64,000 nt of DNA from the NCBI RefSeq assembly GCF_003290445.1, contig NZ_CP021781.1, forward strand, positions 1,860,001 to 1,924,000. Reading direction: 5' to 3'. The notes under the pieces are model-generated. The model made no database searches and was not told the origin of the DNA. It worked only from the letters and a program-made list of their open reading frames with translations. Made by a program: the position numbers and the translations under genes. Source of the stretch: Francisella adeliensis (GTDB lineage: Bacteria > Pseudomonadota > Gammaproteobacteria > Francisellales > Francisellaceae). This document shows positions 8,722-19,273 of this stretch, in pieces; position 1 is the first letter of the stretch, and the number at the start of each line of letters is the position of its first letter.

Positions 8722-9933
8722 TTAGTCACCTTCAGTTTTAAAACAGTCATATAGTTTAATATCAAGGTCTTGATACAGATCTGATTTAACTGTATTTAAT
8801 GCCGTAACACAAGAGTTTTTTAAACTTAATGTAGGATTGAAAGCGATATATATTTTTCTCAAACTAAGATCAAAAACATCGCAATTTAAATAACAAATAT
8901 CATGTGCTCCTATTCGGACAATGTTTTGCTCCTCAAGGGTATACAGTATAGATTTTATCTTATCATAGTCAGCAATATCTAGCCTCTTATATAGGTCATC
9001 TATAGATACTCCATTAGATAAATCTTTCTGTGCTTTATATAACTCGCTAAGCATATTTATGCTTATACTTAAATCATCATTTTTAACCTCTCTTTTAAAA
9101 TCAAAAGTGATTTTCATATACTGTATTGCTCTGATCATCACAGAACCTAAAAGAGTAATATGCCAAGTTAAATATACCCACAGTATAAATATAGGAATTA
9201 AAGAAAGTGAGCCATAAATAACAGAATATGTCGGTACATAAATCATATATAGAGAAAATATTTTCTTCGCCACAGTAAACACTATTGCTATCATAAATGC
9301 TGAAGCTAAAGCTATAGAGGAGCTGATCTTTGTGTTTGGCAAAATCTTATAAACTACAAAAAAACCACCTGTTAAAAACATCAGCGACAAGGCACTTAAA
9401 AGATACTGCTCTAAACCGACATCCTTAAAATAAAAAGTCATCGAAAGCACATAAGTACTCGAAATAAATATAAAACCAAGAAGCAATGGCCCCATTGACA
9501 TTAAAGCCCAATAAACAAGCAGACTTTGTACCAATGAGCGTTGTTTTTTTACATAAAATATTTTATTTAAAGTTTTCTCAAGTCTTTTTATCATCATAAA
9601 AATAACTATCAATAAAACAAACACCGAAGTTACAGGTAGTGTAGTCATTTTGCTTGAGATAGATACAATATACTGTTGAACTGTGTTTGCAGTATCTGGA
9701 AGCATATTAGAGAACAAAAACTGCTGAATCTCACCAGAAAGATGATTAAATACATTAAAAGTATTCAAAATATTTATTATAATAAAAAAAGTTGGTACTA
9801 TAGCAAACAAACTTGCAAGAGTCATTGATGCTGCTACAGTGGGGCAATCTTTACGAAGATACTCTTTTATAACCCAAATCCAGTAGTTTTTAAACACTGG
9901 TAAATATTTTTTGTATAATTTAATATCAAACAT
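8722..9933 (-). CDS. YihY/BrkB family inner-membrane protein
   Basis: This 403-residue protein belongs to the YihY family, once misnamed ribonuclease BN. It has about six transmembrane segments in the first 280 residues, with the typical N-terminal DCPTVAASMTLASLFAIVPTFF and the YGSLSLIPIFILWVYLTWHITLLG region, and a soluble C-terminal tail of about 120 residues with a winged-helix look. Members are widespread membrane proteins of uncertain role; a transport or envelope function is inferred only. It starts 12 bases from the divergent WrbA-like gene, so its promoter must lie in that gene. Confidence 0.85.
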   Translation of the reverse strand: MFDIKLYKKYLPVFKNYWIWVIKEYLRKDCPTVAASMTLASLFAIVPTFFIIINILNTFNVFNHLSGEIQQFLFSNMLPDTANTVQQYIVSISSKMTTLPVTSVFVLLIVIFMMIKRLEKTLNKIFYVKKQRSLVQSLLVYWALMSMGPLLLGFIFISSTYVLSMTFYFKDVGLEQYLLSALSLMFLTGGFFVVYKILPNTKISSSIALASAFMIAIVFTVAKKIFSLYMIYVPTYSVIYGSLSLIPIFILWVYLTWHITLLGSVMIRAIQYMKITFDFKREVKNDDLSISINMLSELYKAQKDLSNGVSIDDLYKRLDIADYDKIKSILYTLEEQNIVRIGAHDICYLNCDVFDLSLRKIYIAFNPTLSLKNSCVTALNTVKSDLYQDLDIKLYDCFKTEGD

Positions 9934-9945
9934 AGAAGTACAGCA

Positions 9946-10536
9946 ATGAAAAACATACTAATACTATACTACAGCCAGGGTGGAAGTACAAAGAAAATGG
10001 CTGAAACTATTGCTCTTGGAGTAGAGGCTACAGGTGCAACAGCTATTCTCAGAACAGTGCCAAATCTTTCCGCAAATACAGAGCAGGTAGACCCTGTTAT
10101 TCCTGAAACAGGCGACTTGTATGCATCTAAAGAAGACCTTATAAGCTGCGACGGCCTGATTGTAGGATCACCGGCATATTTTGGAAATATGGCATCTCCA
10201 TTAAAGTACTTCTTAGAAAAGCATGCCGATGTTTGGTTTAAAGGGAGCTTAATAGGTAAACCTGCAGGCTTTTTTACCGCAGCATCTGGAATGCATGCAG
10301 GACATGAAAGCACTCTTCTATCAATGATGATACCTTTCATTCATCATGGCTGCTTAATTGTTGGCGTTCCGTATAGCGAGCAAGCATTAGAAACCACTCG
10401 TACAGGAGGTACTCCTTATGGAGCTTCTCATCTAAATACATTTTCTACAAACAAAACGCTATCTGACGATGAAATCAAAATATGCAAAACACTTGGCAAA
10501 AGAGTCTCTGATATAGCATCTAAACTTTCAAACTAA
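9946..10536 (+). CDS. WrbA-like flavodoxin-fold NAD(P)H:quinone oxidoreductase
   Basis: WrbA-type proteins bind FMN and reduce quinones by two electrons, avoiding semiquinone radicals. The 196-residue protein has the flavodoxin phosphate loop YYSQGGSTKKMA at its start, GSPAYFGNMASP near residue 85, FTAASGMHAGHEST near 110, and GGTPYGASH near 160, all in the family order. A -10-like TATAAT at 9914-9919 lies inside the divergent YihY-like gene. It is followed after 10 bases by a lipoprotein gene and may be co-transcribed with it. Confidence 0.86.
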   Translation: MKNILILYYSQGGSTKKMAETIALGVEATGATAILRTVPNLSANTEQVDPVIPETGDLYASKEDLISCDGLIVGSPAYFGNMASPLKYFLEKHADVWFKGSLIGKPAGFFTAASGMHAGHESTLLSMMIPFIHHGCLIVGVPYSEQALETTRTGGTPYGASHLNTFSTNKTLSDDEIKICKTLGKRVSDIASKLSN

Positions 10537-10546
10537 GGGTTTATTT

Positions 10547-11005
10547 ATGAAAAAAATATTCTTTTTATTTTTTCTTGTAACAACTCTTTTAACGAGTTGT
10601 GCTAGTAATGATCCTAGCTATTCTGCCAGCTCAATCGGGCAGGTCTCAAATGTAGTGCAAGGAAAAATCATAGATATTCAAAAAGTAAATGTAAAGGGTA
10701 AAGATAATGTCGGTGCTCGTGTTGGTGGTCTTGCAGGTGGACTTGGTGGCGCTCTAGCTGGTAGTGGAAACATGCTAACAAGCATAGCTGGCTCAATTGG
10801 AGGTGCTCTAGTTGGTGGTGTCGCAGGTGGGGCTACAGAAAAAGCAATCACATCCTCTACCGCATTTCAGTTTGTAATCCAACTAAATACTGGCAAATCT
10901 ATCGCTGTACTTCAAGAAGAGAATAAAGGTTTAAGTGTCGGTGATGAAGTAACCATATTTGAATCAGGAAATAACACTCGAATAGTCCCTATATCAACAA
11001 AGTAA
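10547..11005 (+). CDS. Glycine-zipper outer-membrane lipoprotein (SlyB/Pcp-like)
   Basis: The 152-residue product starts with a short hydrophobic signal and a lipobox LLTSC, so Cys17 should be lipid-modified. Residues about 60-100 hold a glycine-zipper segment (GGLAGGLGGALAG and GSIGGALVGGVAGG) separated by a short linker, the layout of the SlyB/Pcp family of 17-kDa lipoproteins. The C-terminal part is a small beta-rich domain. Such proteins are thought to stabilise the outer membrane. Specific identity as SlyB is inferred from layout only. Confidence 0.8.
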   Translation: MKKIFFLFFLVTTLLTSCASNDPSYSASSIGQVSNVVQGKIIDIQKVNVKGKDNVGARVGGLAGGLGGALAGSGNMLTSIAGSIGGALVGGVAGGATEKAITSSTAFQFVIQLNTGKSIAVLQEENKGLSVGDEVTIFESGNNTRIVPISTK

Positions 11006-11125
11006 AGTTCCTAACAACTCTTCAAATCAAACCTAAATCTATTGCCTTCATCATAACTATAGCCTAATATAAATGTATGTACTTTATATTTTACATAAAT
11101 ATTTCTAACACAGGCTGCTATAAAT

Positions 11126-12349
11126 ATGTATAAAGAAAGATTAAAAGCTCTAGGCATTTCAATTTGGTTTATATGCGCATTCTTCTACGCACTTGAATAC
11201 TTTATTCGTTCATCTAGCGGAGCTCTTTACGACTCATATGCTGTTCTTCCCTATAACATGTCACCTGAGCAAATGTCTTTATCTAGCTCAGCTTTTTACC
11301 TAAGCTATGTAGTTGCTCAGATCCCATCTGGAATGTTAGTTGATAAATACGGTATCAAGAGAATTATGATAGCTAGCTCTATAATATTCTCAACTGCAAT
11401 TTTCATAGCATCTATGTCAACCTCTCCCAATATGATTATCTTATATAGAGTGCTTGCTGGTATAGGTGGTGGATTTGCATTTTTGTGTGCATTAAAAAGT
11501 ATTGCACTATGGTTACCAGACCGTTATTTCCCAATATTTACTGGTTTTACACAGTTTTTTTTATATCTTGGTGCAACACTATCTGCCGGTCCTTTGGTAA
11601 TTATGGCTAAATATACCTCTATATCCGTGATAATGAGTGGTGTATTTTTAGTTTCCGTAGTCTTACTTCTGTTTAGTATTTTTGTAATCAAAATTCACCC
11701 TAGCTACGAAACTAAGCCCGCAATACAGAAAAGAAAAGTTAGCGCAGTCCAAAACCTTTTAAAAATCATGAAAAATGAACAAATATGGCTTCACGGTTTT
11801 TACTGCTTTACTATATATGGGACTACTGTTCTATTTGCAGACTTATGGGGAATCCGTTACCTTGGTTTAATAGGATTCTCTCAAGAAACAGCTGGGCTAT
11901 GTACCTCTTTAATCTTCATTGGTATTGCTATATTTAGTCCCATATGGGGAATAATTGCAACAGCTATAAACAGTGAAGCTAAGCCATTGATTTTTGCGCC
12001 TTTGCTAGGAATATTTGTCGTTATCTCTCTTCTTTACCTAAATACCAGTCTATATGTAGCATTTATTTTATGCATACTTTTTGGTGGGATACAAGCTGTC
12101 CATGTGCTTAATTACTCTTCTTTACGAAAGAGTGTTGCTCCTGTCCGAATAGCTACTGCTCTAGCTTTAGTAAATATGTTTTTGCCTTTAAGTGGTGGTG
12201 TTTTGCAGCCTGTTACCGGGTTTATCATCCAAAGTCTAGGGCACCATCATAGTGACCTATACTCATTCCAGATTGCTTTATGCATTATTCCTCTACTCAT
12301 GCTTTTATCATTTATCATTGCTCTTTTTATAAAAGATACAAATGACTAA
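11126..12349 (+). CDS. MFS transporter, Pht/Fpt-like
   Basis: This 407-residue protein has about 12 membrane segments and the MFS loop GMLVDKYGIKR between segments 2 and 3. The N-terminal region, with ALEYFIRSSSG and an SSSAFYLSYVVAQIPSG stretch, resembles the Legionella and Francisella Pht/Fpt group of phagosomal nutrient carriers, which import amino acids or nucleosides. Substrate cannot be told from sequence. It stands alone, 120 bases from the lipoprotein and 73 bases before the metal-ABC genes. Confidence 0.75.
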   Translation: MYKERLKALGISIWFICAFFYALEYFIRSSSGALYDSYAVLPYNMSPEQMSLSSSAFYLSYVVAQIPSGMLVDKYGIKRIMIASSIIFSTAIFIASMSTSPNMIILYRVLAGIGGGFAFLCALKSIALWLPDRYFPIFTGFTQFFLYLGATLSAGPLVIMAKYTSISVIMSGVFLVSVVLLLFSIFVIKIHPSYETKPAIQKRKVSAVQNLLKIMKNEQIWLHGFYCFTIYGTTVLFADLWGIRYLGLIGFSQETAGLCTSLIFIGIAIFSPIWGIIATAINSEAKPLIFAPLLGIFVVISLLYLNTSLYVAFILCILFGGIQAVHVLNYSSLRKSVAPVRIATALALVNMFLPLSGGVLQPVTGFIIQSLGHHHSDLYSFQIALCIIPLLMLLSFIIALFIKDTND

Positions 12350-12422
12350 TTGATAAAACTTTACTACTGCCTCTATTTAACTTATCATTCTCTTTAAAAC
12401 CTCTCACTCAAACAATACCATT

Positions 12423-13331
12423 ATGAAAAAAATATTTTTAATAATTTTTGCTTTAGTAAGCCTCTCATTCACAGCATTCGCTGAAAATGCGAAACTAAAT
12501 GTAGTAGCAGCTGAAAACCAGTACGGTAGTGTTGCCAAACTTATCGGTGGAGATAGTGTGAACGTTACAAATATAATAAATAATGCCGACGGTGACCCAC
12601 ACACATTCATATCATCTGTTAAGAATGCTAAGCTTCTAGCTAATGCTGATGTAATTATATATAACGGCGCTGATTATGACTCATGGATACAACCAATATT
12701 GAAAAGTAATAAAAAAGCTACTGTTATTAAAATTCAAGATTTAGCAGAATTCAAAAAAACATCTAATCTTGGTATAAACCCACATCTTTGGTATAAGCCT
12801 GAAACTTTCCCTGCTCTTGCTAAAAAACTTACAGAAGTTTATTCAAAAATAGACACAGTTAAGGCAGATGATTCTTTATACCAAAAGAACCTTAAAGAAT
12901 TTAACAACAAATATAAAACAGTTGATAGCCTTGTAGAAGCTATCAAAAAAGACTACTCTGGAACACCTGTAACAGCTACAGAACCTGTATTTGGTTATAT
13001 GGAAGAAGCTCTTGGTCTAGAAACTAAAGGTTTAGACTTCCAATGGGTGATTATGAATGACTCTGAACCAAGTCCAAAAATGATGATTGCTTATCAAGAC
13101 TTACTTAAAAACAATGAAGTTAAAGTGCTTTTCTATAACAAACAAGTAACAGACAATACTACCAAAAACATTCTAGATTTAGCAAATAAACAGGGTATAC
13201 CTGTTGTTGGAGTTACTGAAACTATGCCAACAGATAAAGATGCTATTTCATGGATGGTTGATACTCTTAATGAAACTCAACAAGCACTAGCTCAATCAAA
13301 AAAATCTGCAGAAGAAACCGCCAAAAAATGA
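12423..13331 (+). CDS. Periplasmic metal-binding protein of Zn/Mn-type ABC importer
   Basis: This 302-residue protein begins with a signal peptide (cleavage probably after AFA, residue 20) and belongs to the cluster A-I metal-binding proteins. Likely ligands are His60 in DPHTF, His121 in NPHLWY, and Glu187 in ATEPVFGYM, with an acidic residue in the last lobe. A Glu at the third position resembles the Mn/Fe group (PsaA-like), whereas ZnuA usually has His; the acidic His-rich loop of ZnuA is also absent. It overlaps the ATPase gene by 4 bases. Related Francisella operons are usually annotated as zinc uptake, so the metal stays open. Confidence 0.85.
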   Translation: MKKIFLIIFALVSLSFTAFAENAKLNVVAAENQYGSVAKLIGGDSVNVTNIINNADGDPHTFISSVKNAKLLANADVIIYNGADYDSWIQPILKSNKKATVIKIQDLAEFKKTSNLGINPHLWYKPETFPALAKKLTEVYSKIDTVKADDSLYQKNLKEFNNKYKTVDSLVEAIKKDYSGTPVTATEPVFGYMEEALGLETKGLDFQWVIMNDSEPSPKMMIAYQDLLKNNEVKVLFYNKQVTDNTTKNILDLANKQGIPVVGVTETMPTDKDAISWMVDTLNETQQALAQSKKSAEETAKK

Positions 13332-14008
13332 TTAAATGCCAAAACCTTATTATTGGTTATAAAAATACGCCTTTAAGTAAGCCTATTAATTTAAACATCC
13401 CAACTAATGCTTGGGTTGGTATTGTTGGTAAAAATGGAGTTGGAAAGTCAACTTTCTTTAAGACTATGCTTGGTAAGATTCCTAGTATATCTGGCACAAT
13501 TACTGTTGATGATAAAAAATTTGATACTGATGTAATAAGCTATATTCCTCAAGAAAGAGATGTCAATCATGAAGAAAAAACTTCTGGTCTAACACTTGTA
13601 AAGTATAGTTACAAACCAAATTTTTGGGGATTGCCATTTTTTAATAAAAGCTTTAAGCAAAAATTAAACTATCTTGTAAATTTGACACAAACTCAAGACT
13701 ATATATCTCGACCCTTCAAAGACTTATCAGGTGGTCAAAAAAAGCGCATATATCTTATGCAAGCTCTTATTAATGAGCCAAAAATACTGCTTTTAGATGA
13801 GCCATTATCTGATCTTGATCCAAATGCTAAGCAAGAATTTTTGCGTTGCTTAAAAGAAATTCATGCAAAAGAAAATATTACGTTGCTATTAATTTCTCAT
13901 GATATGAAAGAAATAAGCACTCAGCTTGACTCATTTATACACTTTAAAGATGGAGATTGCCATTACTGCGATGAAATGCCTTGCTTAAAGGAGGATATTT
14001 GTGTTTAG
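13328..14008 (+). CDS. ATPase of the Zn/Mn-type ABC importer
   Basis: This 226-residue ABC subunit has Walker A GKNGVGKST near residue 34, the signature LSGGQKKR near 135, Walker B ILLLDEP near 157 and the switch His in LLISHD. It energises import through the downstream permease. Unusually, its C-terminus ends in a short tail with Cys211, Cys214, Cys219 and Cys225 plus His212, which could bind metal. It overlaps its upstream partner by 4 bases and the permease by 8, so the three genes are one operon. Confidence 0.92.
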   Translation: MIKCQNLIIGYKNTPLSKPINLNIPTNAWVGIVGKNGVGKSTFFKTMLGKIPSISGTITVDDKKFDTDVISYIPQERDVNHEEKTSGLTLVKYSYKPNFWGLPFFNKSFKQKLNYLVNLTQTQDYISRPFKDLSGGQKKRIYLMQALINEPKILLLDEPLSDLDPNAKQEFLRCLKEIHAKENITLLLISHDMKEISTQLDSFIHFKDGDCHYCDEMPCLKEDICV

Positions 14009-14795
14009 TTATACTTTTATGCAATATGCTTTTATTGCTGGAACTATTATCGCTTTTATCTGTGGTTTAATAAGTTTTTTTGTAATTATTCGTAGACTTT
14101 CTTTTGCTTCCCATGCTCTTGGACATATAAGTTTAACTGGTGCTGCTGGTGCTGTTCTTTTAAATCTTTCAGCCCTTACAGGTCAGCTAACAGTAAATCT
14201 CTTTGCCGGTATTCTAATGGGTGCATTTGGAGATAAAATCAAAAAAAATGATATCGCTATAGGTATTGTTTTAACATTTTTCTTAGGCCTAGGAACTTAC
14301 TTTTTATTTTTATATCAAAATGGTTACTCTGGCTCTGTGATGACAATTCTTGTGGGAAATATCCTTACAGTATCTCTTGAGCAAATATATGTATTATTCG
14401 GCTTAGCAGTATTTACAGTTATTTTATTAGGCTTCATTGCTCGACCACTATTTATATCTTCGATTGACCCAACTTTTGCTGAGTCTAAAAACATCTCAAA
14501 CAAATTACTATCTATACTCTTATTTATATGTATTTCAATCACCGTATCAATGGCTTGTCAAGTTGTAGGAATTCTATTGGTTTTTTCATTACTTATAGGT
14601 CCAGCAGCGATTGCAACTCAATGGGTAGATGGCTTTTATAAGCCGATAGTTTTAAGCTGTGTTATATCAGTCATGACTGTATGGCTTGGCATTGTCGCTG
14701 CCTACTATATTGATGTACCTATTAGCTTCTTTATAACAACAATTATATGTGCTCTTTACATAGCAAGTATTCTTAAAAACAAGTTATATTCGTAA
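14001..14795 (+). CDS. Permease of the Zn/Mn-type ABC importer
   Basis: This 264-residue integral membrane protein has about eight hydrophobic segments and belongs to the ABC-3 family of Zn/Mn/Fe permeases, with the expected RRLSFASHALGHISLTGAAGA near the start and LLIGPAAIATQW towards the end. The start is GTG at 14001, preceded by AAAGGAGG, a strong ribosome site inside the ATPase gene. A start overlapping the ATPase stop suggests coupled translation. No terminator is evident in the 125 bases after it. Confidence 0.9.
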   Translation: MFSYTFMQYAFIAGTIIAFICGLISFFVIIRRLSFASHALGHISLTGAAGAVLLNLSALTGQLTVNLFAGILMGAFGDKIKKNDIAIGIVLTFFLGLGTYFLFLYQNGYSGSVMTILVGNILTVSLEQIYVLFGLAVFTVILLGFIARPLFISSIDPTFAESKNISNKLLSILLFICISITVSMACQVVGILLVFSLLIGPAAIATQWVDGFYKPIVLSCVISVMTVWLGIVAAYYIDVPISFFITTIICALYIASILKNKLYS

Positions 14796-14920
14796 CTGAC
14801 TTTAAGGTATAAAAAAAACATGGTGATTTCTAGTATTTTTAGTTATAGTATCCATTTCATTTAATATCATTTGCCTTTATAATAACCTCCATCTAAAAAG
14901 ATTTCTTATATATTAAAAAT

Positions 14921-15640
14921 ATGGTTATTACAAAAGAAATAGAATATCGTGCTGATAATGTACTTTTAAAAGGTTTCTGTGCTTATCCAGACAAAGGTGC
15001 TCACTTATCTGCTATCATTATAGCTCCTACATGGGCTGGAAGAGATAGTTTTGCATGTGATAAGGCTATGCTACTAGCAAAAAGAGGCTATCTAGCTTTT
15101 GCTTTAGATTTATATGGTGATGGTAAAGTCGGACAATCAAAGGATGAAAATGCCTCTTTAATGAACAATCTTTTAGAGGATAAGTATGCTCTTATGACAA
15201 GATTAAGGGCTGCCTTTAGTGTTGTTAGAAAAATGCACCGAGTCGACAAATCAAATATTGCAGCAATAGGATACTGTTTAGGTGGTAGATGTGTCTTAGA
15301 TATGGCAAGAGCAAACATGGAGTTAAATGCTGTAATAAGCTTTCATGGGCTTCTTCAGTCAAACATAACTAAAGAACAAAATATAGAATCTAAAGTCTTA
15401 GTTTTGCATGGCAATAATGATCCTATGGTAACGCCTGAACATGTGTATAACTTCCAACAAGAGATGGAATCAAGAAAAGCTGACTGGCAATTACACACTT
15501 TCGGCAACACATACCATGCTTTTACTAACCCTAAGGCAAATGACATTGAATTTGGAACTGTATACAACAAAGTTTCAGATCAAAGATCTTGGAAATTAGC
15601 AATAAACTTCTTAAAAGAGAATTTCACTAGAGGCTACTAG
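14921..15640 (+). CDS. Dienelactone hydrolase family protein
   Basis: This 239-residue alpha/beta hydrolase carries the dienelactone hydrolase pattern: nucleophile Cys119 in GYCLGGRC, the acid in HGNNDPMV, and the His in NTYHAF. Such enzymes hydrolyse esters or lactones in the cytoplasm, but the natural substrate is unknown in most bacteria. No catabolic genes are next to it. It stands alone between the metal ABC operon and the convergent hpt gene, 13 bases away. Confidence 0.87.
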   Translation: MVITKEIEYRADNVLLKGFCAYPDKGAHLSAIIIAPTWAGRDSFACDKAMLLAKRGYLAFALDLYGDGKVGQSKDENASLMNNLLEDKYALMTRLRAAFSVVRKMHRVDKSNIAAIGYCLGGRCVLDMARANMELNAVISFHGLLQSNITKEQNIESKVLVLHGNNDPMVTPEHVYNFQQEMESRKADWQLHTFGNTYHAFTNPKANDIEFGTVYNKVSDQRSWKLAINFLKENFTRGY

Positions 15641-15653
15641 TTTTTAGGCAGTT

Positions 15654-16193
15654 CTATAGGTTTTTCATCAAACCTATATAAGGTAGTTGACGGTATCTAT
15701 CATTATAGTCTAAACCATAGCCAACTATAAATTTGTCTTCAATTTCAAAGCAAACATAGTCTAAGTCGACTTCTCTTTCTAGCCTTGCTGGCTTAAACAA
15801 TAGTGTCGCAAATTTTAGAGTTTTAGGCTCAAGCTGATTTAAGCCATCAACTAATCTATGATATGTATGGCCTGTGTCGACTATATCTTCAATTATAATT
15901 ACATTTTTACCCTCTATATATTCTTTTTTCAAAGAATCTATAGTTGATATAACCTTACCAGAGCTAACAGTCCCAGATCCGTACGATGAAGCTGTAACAA
16001 AGTGTGTACGAAGATCTACATCAAGCTTTCTTGTTAAGTCTGCAAAAAACATAAATGAGCCTTTTAACACACAAATAAGGACTATCTCTTGACCAGCAAA
16101 ATCTTTATTTATTTCAGCTGCTAGTTTTGATATTTCTTTATCTAACTCACCAGCAGTTATATATACTTCAGTATTATCTACCGCAAAACTCAT
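15654..16193 (-). CDS. hpt: Hypoxanthine phosphoribosyltransferase
   Basis: This enzyme makes IMP from hypoxanthine and PRPP in purine salvage, and may also accept guanine. The 179-residue protein has the PRPP loop [14 protein letters not shown] near residue 97 and the flexible-loop segment [12 protein letters not shown] near 66. It follows purA after only 4 bases, so salvage and AMP synthesis are co-expressed. Length and motifs are normal for bacterial Hpt. Confidence 0.92.
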   Translation of the reverse strand: MSFAVDNTEVYITAGELDKEISKLAAEINKDFAGQEIVLICVLKGSFMFFADLTRKLDVDLRTHFVTASSYGSGTVSSGKVISTIDSLKKEYIEGKNVIIIEDIVDTGHTYHRLVDGLNQLEPKTLKFATLLFKPARLEREVDLDYVCFEIEDKFIVGYGLDYNDRYRQLPYIGLMKNL

Positions 16194-16197
16194 CTGA

Positions 16198-17484
<1,287 letters not shown>

Positions 17485-17715
17485 CTATTTGAATCTTGTG
17501 AAAATTAAAGTTTAGATGGTGTTATTTTAATATATTAGCTATTATTTTGCTAGTATAAAGTTTACTTCACAAAATCAACAACTGTTTCTAGCTCGAAAAA
17601 TGAGTTTAAAATTGATAGCTAAAAGGCTCAACCACAAAATCTATATTTTAATATTCAAAATTGTTATAATTTCCACAAATTTTGTCTTCACCATCACAAT
17701 CCACAAGGAAAAAAA
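17485..17715. promoter_or_regulatory. Divergent purA / purH promoter region
   Basis: The 231 bases between the two purine genes contain a TATAAT at 17665-17670 directed at purH, about 46 bases before its ATG; a good -35 at the right distance is not clear. A ribosome site AAGGA precedes the purH ATG. No purine riboswitch or clear PurR-type palindrome was recognised. Confidence 0.4.
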
Positions 17716-19266
17716 ATGTCTAAGAGAGTAAAACGCGTTTTAATGTCTGTTTCAGATAAAACTGGTATAGTTGAATTTGCTAAAGAGCTAAGCAAATATA
17801 ATGTCCAAATCCTTTCAACAGGTGGCACATCTAAAGCTCTTAGAGAAGAAGGGCTTGAGGTTACAGATGTTTCTGATCACACGCATTTTCCAGAAATAAT
17901 GAATGGTCGTGTAAAAACTCTTCACCCTCTAATCCACGGTGGTATTTTAGCAGATAGAGATAACCAAGAACACCTAGATGCAATGCTTGAGAATAGTATC
18001 GGTGCTATTGATATGGTTGTAGTAAATTTATATCCTTTTGTAAATACTGTAAATTCTGGTGCTGACTACGATACTTGCGTTGAAAACATCGACATCGGTG
18101 GCCCTTCAATGGTTCGTTCATGTGCAAAAAACCACAAGCACACTACTATTCTTACGAACCCTAGCCAATACGCAAAAGTAGTAGAAGAAATGGCTGAAAA
18201 TGAAGGTAATACTACTCTTAATACTCGTAAGAAATTTGCACTAGAAGCTTTTGCTCACACTGCTGAGTATGATAGTCATATAGCTAATTGGTTTAGCAAA
18301 GAATTAGAAGAAGAGCATCCTCAAAAGCTATTTACAGTTGGTACATTAGAGCAAGTATTACGCTACGGTGAAAACCCACATCAAAAAGCTGCTGTATATT
18401 CTACAGATAAAAACACTATCAGCATCACAAATGCAAAACAGCTACAAGGTAAAGAGCTTTCTTACAACAACCTAAACGATGCCGATGGTGCTTTTGAAAT
18501 GGTTTGTGAATTTGATGAGCCATCTTGTGCAATCATCAAACACGCTAACCCTTGTGGTATTGCTTCTGGTGCAAATGCTCACGAGGCTTGGAAAAAAGCA
18601 TTATCTTGCGACCCAATTTCTGCTTTTGGTGGAATTGTAGCATTTAACTGCGAAGTAGATGCTGAGTGGGCTCAGTCTTTAGGTAAAATGTTTTTAGAAG
18701 TAATCATCGCTCCTAGTTATACTAAAGAAGCTCTAGAAATACTTTCAGCAAAGAAAAATCTACGTGTACTAGAAACAGGCAAAACATTTGACACAAAATC
18801 TAGCCGTATGATTAATAAAAACATTCATGGTGGCATACTATCTCAATCTTATGACAACGGTGGTGTTTCTATAGAAGACTGTAAAGTTGCTACAGATCGC
18901 CAGCCTACTGAAAAAGAATGGGCTGATCTTATGTTTGCTTGGAAGACAGTAAAGTTTGTTAAGTCAAATGCTATTGTTTACGCTCGTGACACTCAAACTG
19001 TAGGTATCGGTGCTGGACAAATGTCTCGTGTAGACTCTGCTAGAATTGGTGCTGAAAAAGCTAATTCTCACGAAAGTGCAAAAGATTCTGCAGTTGCTTC
19101 TGATGCTTTCTTCCCGTTTGCTGATGGCTTAGAAGAGTGCATAAAGGCCGGTGCTACAGCAGTTATCCAACCTGGTGGTTCAAAGAATGATCAAGAAGTT
19201 ATCGATGCTGCTAATAAAGCTGGTATCACAATGGTCTTCACAGGTATGAGACACTTTAGACACTAG
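17716..19266 (+). CDS. purH: Bifunctional AICAR formyltransferase / IMP cyclohydrolase PurH
   Basis: PurH catalyses the last two steps of IMP synthesis. The 516-residue protein has the N-terminal cyclohydrolase half, starting [15 protein letters not shown], and the transformylase half with LRYGENPHQ and a [12 protein letters not shown] stretch whose Lys-His pair is catalytic. It ends in the invariant GMRHFRH. The gene is intact. A decayed copy of its last 140 codons lies 1.8 kb downstream (separate entry). The convergent efflux gene ends 7 bases after the stop. Confidence 0.97.
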   Translation: MSKRVKRVLMSVSDKTGIVEFAKELSKYNVQILSTGGTSKALREEGLEVTDVSDHTHFPEIMNGRVKTLHPLIHGGILADRDNQEHLDAMLENSIGAIDMVVVNLYPFVNTVNSGADYDTCVENIDIGGPSMVRSCAKNHKHTTILTNPSQYAKVVEEMAENEGNTTLNTRKKFALEAFAHTAEYDSHIANWFSKELEEEHPQKLFTVGTLEQVLRYGENPHQKAAVYSTDKNTISITNAKQLQGKELSYNNLNDADGAFEMVCEFDEPSCAIIKHANPCGIASGANAHEAWKKALSCDPISAFGGIVAFNCEVDAEWAQSLGKMFLEVIIAPSYTKEALEILSAKKNLRVLETGKTFDTKSSRMINKNIHGGILSQSYDNGGVSIEDCKVATDRQPTEKEWADLMFAWKTVKFVKSNAIVYARDTQTVGIGAGQMSRVDSARIGAEKANSHESAKDSAVASDAFFPFADGLEECIKAGATAVIQPGGSKNDQEVIDAANKAGITMVFTGMRHFRH

Positions 19267-19273
19267 AAATCTC

